From Caballeronia cordobensis (GTDB taxonomy: Bacteria > Pseudomonadota > Gammaproteobacteria > Burkholderiales > Burkholderiaceae), in contig NZ_FCNY02000015.1 in NCBI RefSeq assembly GCF_001544575.2, positions 1 through 64,000 on the forward strand: a stretch of DNA of 64,000 nucleotides, in the 5' to 3' direction. The position numbers and the translations under genes are program-made. Each line of letters begins with the position of its first letter. The stretch's first letter is position 1. Shown here one piece after another: positions 25,188 to 34,600 of the stretch. The notes under the pieces were generated by a model. That model was not told the origin of the DNA, did no database searches, and saw nothing but the letters and a program-made list of their open reading frames with translations.

Positions 25188-25661
25188 ATGAAGAAGATCG
25201 TCGCTGCTCTCGCATCCGCCATGCTTGTCTCCACCGCATTCGCGCAAACCGCCACCACCGATGCCGGCAAAGCGCAACTGAAGGCCAATAACGAAAAGGC
25301 CGAAGCCCAGGCGACCGCCAACAAGAAGAAGGCGGAAGCGCAGCACGATGCCGCGAAGGCGCAGGCATCGGCGAACGAGGACAAGGCATCGGCGCAAGCC
25401 GACGCCAACAAGGAAGCCGCGAAGGTAGCGCAGGCGACCACGCCGGAACAAGCTTCCGACGCCCGCGGTGATGCCGCCAAGGCACAGGCGAAAGCCGACA
25501 AAAAGAAGCACGCTGCGCAGACGAAGGCCGACAAGAAGAAGCACGAGGCATCGAAGGATGCCAACGTGGCGCAAGCGAAGGCCGATAAGGAGAAAGTCGA
25601 GGCACAAAGCGACGCTAACAAGGCGGCGGCCGATGCGAAGGTAGACGCGGCGAAGAAGTAA
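25188..25661 (+). CDS. Exported Ala/Lys-rich helical repeat protein
   Basis: 157 residues: signal peptide MKKIVAALASAMLVSTAFA, then an almost unbroken Ala/Lys/Asp/Gln chain of degenerate repeats of about 7-14 residues (KAEAQATANKKKAEAQ, KADKKKHAAQTKADKKKHEA). It should form a long solvent-exposed helix or coiled coil like TolA domain II or LEA-type proteins. AAGGGAG lies about 10 nt before the start. A factor-independent terminator follows (25724-25750). Function unknown; a periplasmic spacer or stress protein is possible. Confidence 0.78.
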   Translation: MKKIVAALASAMLVSTAFAQTATTDAGKAQLKANNEKAEAQATANKKKAEAQHDAAKAQASANEDKASAQADANKEAAKVAQATTPEQASDARGDAAKAQAKADKKKHAAQTKADKKKHEASKDANVAQAKADKEKVEAQSDANKAAADAKVDAAKK

Positions 25662-25723
25662 GGGAGGCCGGCGTCATCGCATCGCGCACCGGGCACGCTG
25701 GATAATCAACCGGTGCGTTCCAC

Positions 25724-25750
25724 AAGGCGAGTCTTCGGGCTCGCCTTTTT
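25724..25750 (+). terminator. Rho-independent terminator
   Basis: Stem AAGGCGAG (25724-25731) pairs with CTCGCCTT (25740-25747), with an 8-nt loop and a T-tract to 25750. It ends the transcript of the Ala/Lys-rich protein gene. Confidence 0.85.
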
Positions 25751-25836
25751 GCTTTCGACTAAAGGAAATGCTCTAGTTGCGTGATCGGCGCGCGGCTTAT
25801 CATGGGTGAAACATAAAAAGAAGGAGACGCCCCGCC

Positions 25837-26340
25837 ATGCGCACGCTGACCGATCAGTTGTCGCAGTACGCCGCTTATCATCGCGACAGGCGCAATATCG
25901 CGACGCACTTCGTCGGCATTCCTCTGATCGTGCTCGCCATTGCCGCGTTGCTGAGCCGGCCCGCGTGGCCCGTGCTCTCGGGCGCGTTCATGCTCACGCC
26001 GGCCTGCGTGCTGTTCGCGCTCGCCACGCTCTATTATCTCTGGCTCGATGTGCCGCTCGGCATCGCGATGGGTATCGTGTCCGCTGCGAGCGCGGCGTTC
26101 GGGCGGTGGGCCGCGTCGCAGGTCACATCGACATGGCTTGCCATCGGCATCGGCTTTTTCGTGATCGGCTGGGTGTTTCAGTTCGTCGGACATGTGCGCT
26201 ACGAGCATCGCAAGCCCGCGTTCGTCGACGACATCATCGGGCTATTGATCGGGCCGCTTTTCATTCTCATCGAGTTGCTGTTCGGGCTCGGTCTCATGCG
26301 CGGCCTGCGCGATGCGATCGACGCGCGCGCCGTGCGTTAA
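25837..26340 (+). CDS. Mpo1-like (DUF962) membrane protein
   Basis: 167 residues with the DUF962/Mpo1 signature: YAAYHRDRRNIATHFVGIPLIVLAI at the N-terminus and FQFVGHVRYEHRKPAFVDD near residue 125, supplying the His residues that bind iron. Four or so membrane helices. The yeast homologue Mpo1 is an iron-dependent dioxygenase acting in 2-hydroxy fatty acid alpha-oxidation; the bacterial role is inferred only. It ends in a 4-nt overlap with the convergent RarD-like gene. Confidence 0.85.
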   Translation: MRTLTDQLSQYAAYHRDRRNIATHFVGIPLIVLAIAALLSRPAWPVLSGAFMLTPACVLFALATLYYLWLDVPLGIAMGIVSAASAAFGRWAASQVTSTWLAIGIGFFVIGWVFQFVGHVRYEHRKPAFVDDIIGLLIGPLFILIELLFGLGLMRGLRDAIDARAVR

Positions 26341-27314
26341 TCGACGCGCTCAATCTCCTCCGCCACCGTTTCGTGTTCGACGCTCGCGTGATGCTCGCTC
26401 ATTGGCAAGGCCTGCCTGCGCGAACGTTCGCGCATCAGGAGCCGCGCGCTGTGCACGCCCGTCAGCAGGACGGCGATCCAGATCGGCACATACGTGCCCA
26501 GTTCACGCGATGAAAACGGCTCGCCGAGCAAGAGCACGGCCACGCCGACGAGCAGCACCGGCTCCACATAACCGAGAATGCCGAACAGCGCGATCGGCAG
26601 ATGACGGCTCGCGCGCAGATACGAGGCGAGCGCGATCGTGCTCAGCGCGCCCAGCCCCGGCAACAGCAGCAGCCAGAGATGCGGCTCGCCCGCGATCTCC
26701 GCGAACGAGCCGCGCACGAACAGCATGATGGCCGCGACGGGCGCCATCAACATGATTTCCACCGCGAACGACACGAGCGGATCGGCATTGAGCTTGCGCC
26801 GCAGCATGAAATACGGCGGATAGCCGAGCATCACGACGAGCGTCGGCCATGCGAACGCATGCGTGACGATGAGTTCGTGCGCCACGCCGACGGACGCGGC
26901 GGCGACGCCCGCCCACTGGAAAGCATCGAGCCGCTCGCCGTAATGGAAGCGCCCAAGCAGCACCATCGCGAGCGGCAAGAGAAAATAGCCCAGCGAGACT
27001 TCGAGCGCACGCCCGTGCAGCGGCGCCCAGAGAAAAATCCACAACTGCACGCCGAGCAACGCGGCGGCGGCGGCGAACGCAAGCAGCAGATGCGGCGTTT
27101 TGGCGAGCTTCGCGACGAGCGCGCATAATTGCGGCCAGCGTTTTCGCACGGCGACGAGCGCAAGCGCGCCGGGCAGCGTCCACAAGATGCGCCAGGCGAA
27201 GATGTCGAGGCCATCGAGCGGCGCGAGCCATTTCGTATAGCCGGACATGAGCGCGAAAAGCGTGGAAGCCGCCACGGACAGCGCGATGCCGCGCCCCAGA
27301 TCATGCTGATTCAT
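26337..27314 (-). CDS. EamA/RarD-family transporter
   Basis: 325 residues from the Met at 27314, with ten predicted helices in two EamA halves. Segments GIALSVAASTLFALMSGYTKWLAPLDGLDIFAWRIL and YFLLPLAMVLLGRFHYGERLDAFQWAGV are characteristic of RarD. RarD-type proteins are presumed metabolite or drug transporters with no firm substrate. The frame is open upstream to 27416, but that part is not hydrophobic or conserved-looking. Confidence 0.88.
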   Translation of the reverse strand: MNQHDLGRGIALSVAASTLFALMSGYTKWLAPLDGLDIFAWRILWTLPGALALVAVRKRWPQLCALVAKLAKTPHLLLAFAAAAALLGVQLWIFLWAPLHGRALEVSLGYFLLPLAMVLLGRFHYGERLDAFQWAGVAAASVGVAHELIVTHAFAWPTLVVMLGYPPYFMLRRKLNADPLVSFAVEIMLMAPVAAIMLFVRGSFAEIAGEPHLWLLLLPGLGALSTIALASYLRASRHLPIALFGILGYVEPVLLVGVAVLLLGEPFSSRELGTYVPIWIAVLLTGVHSARLLMRERSRRQALPMSEHHASVEHETVAEEIERVD

Positions 27315-27698
27315 CGAAAAAGAAGCGCCCTCGCGCGAAAGTGAATGCACGCCGATCGAAACGGCGAGAGCGCATTCTAATCGCAGCGCGAGCGTCTTTT
27401 TCAAAACCCGCTTCATACACGATTCGCCGGCGTGCGCGCTTCTTGCTTGTCAGACGCGTCGCATTTCGACGTGAACTTCATCGCGTGAACGCCGTCTCAC
27501 GCGACTGTCTTCAGCCGGTCACGATGATCGGCGACCCTTGCCGGTCCGGCGCGCGATTGGCCGGTCCGGTCCCGAAGTCCGAGCGGCAGCTCGCGCGTTT
27601 CCTCCGCCGCTCACGTCATTGCATCCGCAGCAACACGCGCCGTGCCCTCGTTTTTCGCTGAAGGCACGCGAAGAAAACGCCGCATCGATGGAGACGTC
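27315..27698. other. 384-nt gap with no recognised gene
   Basis: The divergent region between the RarD-like gene and egtD. In particular no egtB fragment is present. It probably holds both promoters, but no clear -35/-10 pair or operator could be picked out. Confidence 0.5.
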
Positions 27699-28667
27699 AT
27701 GACTCAACCTGCCTTGTCGCCCCGCTTCGCCAACGCCTTCGCGGAGGCCGTGTACGTAGGACTCAGCAAGCGCCCGCAAAAAGAACTGCCCTCGATGTAT
27801 CTGTATGACGAAGTCGGCTCGGCCCTCTTCGAAGTCATCACTGCGCTGCCCGAATACGGGGTGACGCGCGCCGAAGAACGCGTGCTGAAGGATCATGCGA
27901 CGGACATCGTCGCGGCCTTGTCAGGCGAAATACAAGTGGCGGAACTGGGCAGCGGCAGCGGCCGCAAGACGCGCCGCATTCTGGAAGCGCTGTGTAAAAA
28001 GCAGCCCACCGCTTACCATCCGATTGAAATTTCTCGCACCGCGCTGCAGTTGTGCCGGCGCGAACTGAGCGACATCGAACGCGTGTCGATCGTCGGACAT
28101 GAGCGCGACTATCTCGCCGGCCTGTCGGAAGTGAGCGCAAGGCGCAAGGATGGCGAAAGGCTGCTCGTGCTGTTTCTCGGCAGCACCATCGGCAATTTCG
28201 CGCGGCTCGCCGCGACCCGGTTTCTGCGCTCGATTCGCGGCATGCTCAAGCCCGGCGATGCGCTTCTGCTCGGCACCGATCTCATCAAGCCGCTGCCGGT
28301 GCTGATCGCCGCGTATGACGATCCGATCGGCGTCACGGCCGCGTTCAACCTGAACATGCTCGCGCGCATCAATCGCGAGCTGGGCGGCGATTTTCCGCTC
28401 GATGCGTTCGAGCACGTCGCGCGTTTCAATCCGGATGCGCGCAGCATCGAAATGCACCTGCGCGCGAAGCGTGCGCTTTCCGTGCGCGTGCGCGAGGCGG
28501 ACTTGCGCGTGGAATTCCGCGAAGGCGAGACGATCTGGACGGAAAGCAGCCACAAGTACGCCGCCGAGGAAGTCGCGCCGATCGCCGCCGACGCGGGCTT
28601 CGAATGCACGCACCAGTGGCGCGATGAGGAATGGCAGTTCGCGGAGAGCTTGCTGGTCGCGCGTTAG
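27699..28667 (+). CDS. egtD: L-histidine N(alpha)-methyltransferase EgtD
   Basis: 322 residues of the EgtD (DUF2260-type) SAM-dependent methyltransferase family, which makes hercynine (trimethylhistidine), the first step to ergothioneine. Family blocks: KELPSMYLYDEVGSALFEVITALPEYGVTRAE, AELGSGSGRKTRRIL (SAM site), VLFLGSTIGNF and YDDPIGVTAAFNLNMLARINRELGGDF. The ATG at 27699 follows GGAGACGTC. Its stop overlaps the convergent acylphosphatase gene by 4 nt. The usual partner egtB is not adjacent. Confidence 0.93.
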   Translation: MTQPALSPRFANAFAEAVYVGLSKRPQKELPSMYLYDEVGSALFEVITALPEYGVTRAEERVLKDHATDIVAALSGEIQVAELGSGSGRKTRRILEALCKKQPTAYHPIEISRTALQLCRRELSDIERVSIVGHERDYLAGLSEVSARRKDGERLLVLFLGSTIGNFARLAATRFLRSIRGMLKPGDALLLGTDLIKPLPVLIAAYDDPIGVTAAFNLNMLARINRELGGDFPLDAFEHVARFNPDARSIEMHLRAKRALSVRVREADLRVEFREGETIWTESSHKYAAEEVAPIAADAGFECTHQWRDEEWQFAESLLVAR

Positions 28668-28960
28668 TGCTGCTCGAAGCGCTCGTAGCGTTTTTCGACG
28701 TGGCGCTCTTCGCTGTGAAAGTCGGTGACGCGGGCATGCGGCGGCCCGCGTCGCAGCCATTCGAGCATCAGATCGACCTGATTGGCCGCGCCCTGCACGA
28801 CCGCTTCGACCGAGCCGTCATCGAGATTGGCGACCCAGCCGCGCACGCCGAGCGCATGCGCCTTCCTGACCGTGTGATGGCGAAAGCCCACGCCCTGCAC
28901 GACGCCGCGCACGCGCACGTAATAGGTTTCGATTCTCGTATCCAGATCCGGGCCTGGCAT
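28664..28960 (-). CDS. acyP: Acylphosphatase
   Basis: 98 residues, normal for the family. The catalytic Arg is R27 in VVQGVGFR and the catalytic Asn is N45 in GWVANLDDGSVE. It hydrolyses carboxyl-phosphate bonds of acyl phosphates in the cytosol. AAGGGAG 7 nt upstream supports the start at 28960; Met codons 8 and 12 residues earlier also exist. Confidence 0.94.
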   Translation of the reverse strand: MPGPDLDTRIETYYVRVRGVVQGVGFRHHTVRKAHALGVRGWVANLDDGSVEAVVQGAANQVDLMLEWLRRGPPHARVTDFHSEERHVEKRYERFEQH

Positions 28961-29003
28961 TGCGGACTCCCTTCGTTCGTCGTTCATAGGCCGCATTGTA
29001 GAT

Positions 29004-30143
29004 TCAGCTCAGCCTGAACGGCTGCGCCCCGTCCGCGCGCTCGCCCGGACGCGGGTGAAACACGCGCGGCAGCGTCACCTCGAAGGTCGTGCCGGCTTCG
29101 GCTGTGGATCGCACCCTGACGTCGCCGCCGTGCATCTGCGCGATCTCGCGCGTGATGTAGAGCCCGAGCCCGAGGCCGCTCGATTCATGCTGACGCCGGC
29201 CCGAACGATACGGCGCGAAGATCGTCGGCACCACGTCGGCGGGTATTTCGCCGGCGTTCTGCACGCTGATGGTCACATCGTCGGCATCGCCCTGAAGGCG
29301 CACCTGAATCGCCGATCCTTCGAGCCCGTGCTGCAGCGCGTTGCCGATGAGATTCGAGAAGACCTGCGAAAGCAGATCGCCGTCGCCTTGCAGGAGCGTG
29401 TCGCCCTGACGCAGCACGAACACGCGCCCCTTGCCGACGCGCGCCTCGTATTCGTCGACGATATTCTTCGCCAGCGTCATCAGTTCCACCGCGCGCGGCT
29501 GCAGCGTGACGCGCCCGCCACGCAGGCGCGCAAGGTTCAGCAACTGATCGACCATGCGCACCATGCGCATGCCGCTCGACTTGATGCGCTCGCCGATATT
29601 CGCGACGTTCTCGTCCTTCACGAAGCGCGACAGATATTCCGCCGACGCGATCACCGCCGAAAGCGGCGTGCGCAGATCGTGTCCGAGCACGGCCATGAGC
29701 ATTTCGTTCGCATCGAGGAGTTGCTGCACGGTCGCGAGTTGCGTCGCGAGCTGTTGCTTCTGCCGCTCCATCTGGATGAAGACATCGACCTTCGAATTGA
29801 GGATGCGCGAATCGAACGGCTTGTAGAGAAAGTCCACCGCGCCCGCTTCGTAGCCGCGAAACGTGCGGTTCGTGTCCTGCGCCGTGGCCGTGAGAAAGAT
29901 GATCGGCACGTGCGCCGTGCGCGGGCTGCCGCGCATCAGTTCGGCGAGCTCGAAGCCGTCCATGCCGGGCATGTTGACATCGAGAATCGCCAGCGCGACT
30001 TCGTGCTTGAGCAGCAGTTCGAGCGCGGCCGGCCCCGATTCGGCTTTCAGCACCGACAGATCCGGCCGCGCGAGCGATGCTTCGAGCGCGGTGATGTTAT
30101 TGCGGATGTCGTCGACGATCAGCACGTGGATGGGTTGCGTCAT
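29004..30143 (-). CDS. Response regulator-histidine kinase (REC-HisKA-HATPase)
   Basis: 379 residues. N-terminal receiver (5-122; acceptor D55 in LAILDVNMPGMDG), a short coiled linker, HisKA with the His in VLGHDLRTPLSAV, and HATPase (VFSNLIGNALQHG, SSGLGLGLYITREIAQMHGG). It has no membrane helix, so it is a cytosolic kinase that receives phosphate from upstream. It is the last gene of the operon with the triple-receiver kinase, CheR and CheB, 22 nt after cheB-like. Confidence 0.92.
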   Translation of the reverse strand: MTQPIHVLIVDDIRNNITALEASLARPDLSVLKAESGPAALELLLKHEVALAILDVNMPGMDGFELAELMRGSPRTAHVPIIFLTATAQDTNRTFRGYEAGAVDFLYKPFDSRILNSKVDVFIQMERQKQQLATQLATVQQLLDANEMLMAVLGHDLRTPLSAVIASAEYLSRFVKDENVANIGERIKSSGMRMVRMVDQLLNLARLRGGRVTLQPRAVELMTLAKNIVDEYEARVGKGRVFVLRQGDTLLQGDGDLLSQVFSNLIGNALQHGLEGSAIQVRLQGDADDVTISVQNAGEIPADVVPTIFAPYRSGRRQHESSGLGLGLYITREIAQMHGGDVRVRSTAEAGTTFEVTLPRVFHPRPGERADGAQPFRLS

Positions 30144-30165
30144 CTGGTGACTCCTTGCCTTCTTT

Positions 30166-30771
30166 TCATGGCTGGCGGCGGATGCATTGCGAAAGCCGCA
30201 TCGTCATTGCGTCCAGCGTCAGTACTTCGTGCACCGCGCCTTCCGCGATGGCCGCGAGCGGCATGGCGGGCGACGGGGCCGTCGTCGGGTCCTGCGCCCA
30301 GCACGCGCCGCCCGCATCGCGGATCGCACGCGCGCCGCGCGCGCCGTCGTCGTTCGCGCCCGAGAGCACGATGCCGAGCAGCCGCTCGCCGTAGGCATGC
30401 GCGGCGGATTCGAACAGCACGTCCACCGAAGGCCGCGAGAAGCGCACCGGCGGATCGACCGAAAGCGCGATCGACGGCGCCTCGCCGCCTTCCGCCTCCA
30501 CGAGCATGTGATAGCCCGCCGGCGCGAAATAGACGGTGCCGTGCGCGATCTCGTCCTTGTCGAAAGGCTCTTCGATGGGCAGGACGCAGCGCGTCGCGAA
30601 GAGTGCCGGCAAGAGGCTCGGCTGGCCCTGCCGCACATGCACCACGATGAGCACCGGCGGCGCGAACGCCTTCGGCAGTGCGGGCAACAAGTGGCTCAAC
30701 GCATCGACGCCGCCCGCCGATGCGCCGATCACGACCGCTCCGATGTGCTGCATGCCGATAGTGTCGAACAT
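30166..30771 (-). CDS. CheB-type methylesterase without receiver domain
   Basis: 201 residues comprising only the CheB catalytic domain: serine S18 in VIGASAGGVDAL, a His in LIVVHVRQGQPS, and the Asp region in GIVLSGANDDGARG. It would demethylate or deamidate glutamyl residues. The receiver domain found in chemotaxis CheB is absent, so control must come in trans. The start lies 2 nt after the cheR-like stop. No chemoreceptor gene is present, which suggests it acts in a non-chemotaxis phosphorelay. Confidence 0.92.
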   Translation of the reverse strand: MFDTIGMQHIGAVVIGASAGGVDALSHLLPALPKAFAPPVLIVVHVRQGQPSLLPALFATRCVLPIEEPFDKDEIAHGTVYFAPAGYHMLVEAEGGEAPSIALSVDPPVRFSRPSVDVLFESAAHAYGERLLGIVLSGANDDGARGARAIRDAGGACWAQDPTTAPSPAMPLAAIAEGAVHEVLTLDAMTMRLSQCIRRQP

Positions 30772-30773
30772 CG

Positions 30774-31610
30774 TCACACCTTCTGATAAAGGCGCTCGCG
30801 CGGATTGAAGTCCGCGAAGCGGTCCGCGTACTTCGAAAAGCGCAGGCTCTCCTTGCTGCCGAGACCGAGAAAGCCGCGCCGCACGAGCGAATCGCTGAAC
30901 AGGCCGAGCGCACGGTCCTGCAGCGCGCGATCGAAATAGATCAGCACGTTGCGGCACGACACCAGATGCGCTTCCAGAAACACGCTGTCGGTGGCGAGCG
31001 AGTGATCGGCGAACACCACGCGCGACTTGAGCGTCTGCGAGAACTTCGCCGCGCCGTAGGCCGCGTGATAGTAGTCGGACAGCGAGCGCTTGCCGCCCGC
31101 CGCGAGATAGTTCTGGCTGAAGCCCGCCATGCGATCGAGCGGATAGATGCCGCCCTCGGCCTGACGCAAGGCTTCGGCGTTGATGTCGGTGGCATAGAAG
31201 ACGGTGCGATCCGCGATCTTCTCCTCCGCGAACAGCACCGCGAGCGACCACAGTTCTTCGCCGCTGCTGCATCCCGCGACCCATACCTTGATCGACGGAT
31301 AGGTCTGCAGAATCGGCACGACCTGCTCGCGGATCGCGCGAAAGTACTGCGGGTCGCGAAACATCTCGCTCACCTGCACCGTCAGGTACTGAAAGAGCCG
31401 CGCGAAGAGCGCCGGATCGCGCAGGATGCGCTCCTGCAAATGCGAGAGCGTCGGCAGGCTGAAATCGTGCACGGCCTGCGCGAGCCTGCGTCTGAGCGAA
31501 CTCACGGAGTAATGCCTGAAGTCGTGCTGATAGCGCAGATAGATCGCTTCCAGAATCAGCTTCAGTTCGATGTCGAACGTGTCGTCTTCGTCGTGCCGTG
31601 TGTCGTTCAT
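30774..31610 (-). CDS. CheR-type protein-glutamate methyltransferase
   Basis: 278 residues: CheR N-terminal helical domain (about 15-70) and SAM-binding domain (about 85-275) with VWVAGCSSGEELWSLAVLF, YATDINAEAL, FSQNYLAAGG and SCRNVLIYFDRALQDRAL. It methylates glutamyl side chains using SAM. It is sandwiched between the triple-receiver kinase (12 nt away) and the CheB-type gene (2 nt), so it belongs to this signalling operon. Confidence 0.94.
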   Translation of the reverse strand: MNDTRHDEDDTFDIELKLILEAIYLRYQHDFRHYSVSSLRRRLAQAVHDFSLPTLSHLQERILRDPALFARLFQYLTVQVSEMFRDPQYFRAIREQVVPILQTYPSIKVWVAGCSSGEELWSLAVLFAEEKIADRTVFYATDINAEALRQAEGGIYPLDRMAGFSQNYLAAGGKRSLSDYYHAAYGAAKFSQTLKSRVVFADHSLATDSVFLEAHLVSCRNVLIYFDRALQDRALGLFSDSLVRRGFLGLGSKESLRFSKYADRFADFNPRERLYQKV

Positions 31611-31622
31611 CTTAGGATCTAT

Positions 31623-34600
31623 TCATCGCTGCCGCAGCCACACGCGGCACAGCGACACGAGCTTATCCACGTCGATGGGCTTCGATATGTAATCGTCCGC
31701 ACCCGCCTCGAGACATTTCTCGCGGTCGCTCGGCATCGCTTTCGCCGTCAGCGCGATGATCGGCAGGCGCGCATGCTCCGACTGCTTGCGGATTTCGGTC
31801 ATCGCGGTCAGGCCGTCCATCTCGGGCATCATCACGTCCATCAGCACGAGGTCGATGTCGTTGCGGCGCGCCAGCGCTTCGAGCGCCTCGCGGCCGTTGC
31901 GCGCGATCTCGAGCGTCGCACCCAGCGGCTCGATCACGCGCGACAACGCGAAGATGTTGCGCACGTCGTCTTCCGCGAGAAGAATCGTGCGCCCTTCGAA
32001 CACGTCGTCGCGCTGGCGGGCCGCGCGCAGCATGCGCTGCTGTTCGGGCGGCAGCGCGCTTTCGACGCTGTGCAGGAAGAGCGTGACTTCATCGAGCAGG
32101 CGCTCCGGCGATTTCGCTCCCTTGATGATGATCGATTTCGAGTAGCGGCGCAGGCGCTGCTCTTCTTCCTGCGACAGCAGCCGTCCCGTGTAGACGATCA
32201 CCGGCGGCGACGCATGCCCGCCGCTCGTCGATACGCGTTCGAGCAGTTCGTAGCCGGAGCCGTCGGGCAGCGCGAGATCCATCACGACGCAATCGAACAC
32301 GCCGCGCTGCATTTCCTCGATGGCCTGCGCGATCGATCCCGCGCCGACGATCGCCACGGTGTCGCTCGCGAGCAGCGCGTGAATGCTCTGGCGCAGCGCC
32401 GGGTCGTCCTCGACGACGAGCACGCGCCGCATGCCCTGCGCCGAGCGCGCTTCGAGCTTGCGGATCGCGAGGGCGAGTTCGTCGCGCGCGCTCGGTTTCA
32501 GCGTATAGCCGATCGCGCCGAGATGCAGCGCGACATCGGCGTGATCCGTCGCGGAGACGATGTGGATCGGAATGTGGCGCGTGAGCGGATCGTGCTTGAG
32601 CCATTCGAGCACCGTGAGGCCCGACTGGTCCGGCAAGCCGATATCGAGCAGGATGCCGTTCGGCTGCAGCGAGCGCGCAAGCTCGACGCCCTGCGTCGCG
32701 GTGGCCGCGTGCACGCAGTCGAAATCGAGCTCGTGCGCGAGATCGTAGAGGATGCGCGCGAACGGCTGATCGTCCTCGATGACGAGAATCACGCGATCAG
32801 GCCGCTTGCGCTCGGCGCGGTCGTCGGCGATGGCCACGGGCTCCGGCAACACGACAGGCGGCGCAACGGGAAGCGGCTGCGGCTTGACCGCGGCCGGCTC
32901 CGGCTCGCTCGTCTGGCCGATCGCTTCGAGTTTCGCGGTGACGACGCCTTCGCGCGCGGCCACCGGCAGCGTCACGGAGAACACGCTGCCGTGCCCCAGT
33001 TCGCTCGACACCGCCACCGAACCGCCGAGCAGACGCGAGAACTCGCGCGAAATCGACAGGCCGAGCCCGCTGCCGCCGTATTTGCGGCTCGTGGTGCCGT
33101 CGGCCTGCTGGAACGCCTGGAAGATCATGTCCTGCTTCTCGCGCGCGATGCCGATGCCCGTATCGCGCACTTCGAAGCGCAGCGCGTTGTCGCCCGCGCG
33201 GTGCGCCGCGACCGTCACGCGGCCGCGCTCGGTGAACTTGAACGCGTTCGAGAGCAGATTGCGCAACACCTGCAAAAGCCGCTGGCTGTCCGTGACGAAA
33301 TAGTCCGGCACGTTCTCGCCGTGCTCGGTGACGAATTCGAGCCCCTTGCTTTCGGCGACGGGCGCGAACGACTGCCTGAGCGCCTGCAAGATCGAATCGA
33401 CGGACGTGGGCGCGAACTGCACGTCCATCTGTCCCGCCTCGACCTTGGACAAATCCAGAATGTCGTTGATGAGCGCGAGCAGGTCGCTGTTCGACGAATG
33501 GATCGTCGCGGCGAAACGCACCTGCTCGTCGGTGAGATTGCCTTGCTTGTTGTCCTGCAAGAGCTTGGCGAGAATCAGCGAACTGTTGAGCGGCGTGCGC
33601 AACTCGTGCGACATGTTCGCGAGGAACTCCGACTTGTACTGGCTCGCGCGCTCCATTTCCAGCGCATTCGCGGTCAGTTCCTGCTGCACCTGCAGAAGCT
33701 CGGACTTTTGCCGTTCGAGATGCTGCGTGTGCTCTTCCAGTTGCACGTTGGTCTGTTCGAGCTCGGCCTGCTGCTGTTCGAGCCGCGCCTGCGAGTCCTG
33801 CAACGCGCGGCCGCGCTCTTCGAGCTCCTCGTTCGAGACCCGCAGCTCTTCCTGCTGAACCTGCAATTCCTCGCTCTGGCGCTGCGTCTCTTCGAGCAGT
33901 TCCACGAGACGCGCGCGATAGCGCGCGGAGCGCATCGCCATGCCGATCGGTTCCGCGGCCATGTCGAGCAGCGCGCGGGCGTCGTCGAACCGGCCTTCGT
34001 CGCCGACAAAGCCGAGTTCGATCGCGCCCGCGGCTTCGCCATCGGCAAAAAGCGGCGCGATGACGACGCGTGAAGCCTTCGCGGAGCCGAGCGCGGAACC
34101 GGTTCGCAGATAATGCGCGGAGGCATCGCGCAGTTCGAGCACGCGTTCGTCGGCGAGCGCCTGGCCGACGAGCCCCTCGCCGCGCGCGATCGTGCGCGGC
34201 GCGCTGTTTTCGTCCGGCAGGGCCCACGCCGCGACACGCGCGAGCGCATCGCCTTCGAGCGCGTAGACCACGCCGACTTTCGCCTCCAGGTACGGCACGA
34301 TCGAACGCAGGATGCTCACGCCGATCGAAGCCGGAGACTGTTCGCCGCGCAGCTTCACGCTCAATTGCACGATGCCTTGCTGAAGCCAGGTCGTGCGTTG
34401 TACGGCGAGCCGCGATTTGATATATAGATGCGCCACCGCCGCGAGCGTGAGCAGCACGACGATGCCCATCGCGCGATTCACCTGGAGCACTTCGCGGCTT
34501 GCGTCCGGATCGAGAGGCGACAATGCGTAACCCGCGACCATCAGCACCGCGGAAGCGCCCGCGGTGACGATCGGCACGGCGGGACGGTCCACCCAGACGC

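Noticed and set aside
30966..34073. 1035-codon plus-strand open frame opposite the signalling operon
   Set aside because: It runs antisense through CheR and the hybrid kinase, which are clear families. Composition (Arg/His-rich, no domains) is that of a shadow frame.
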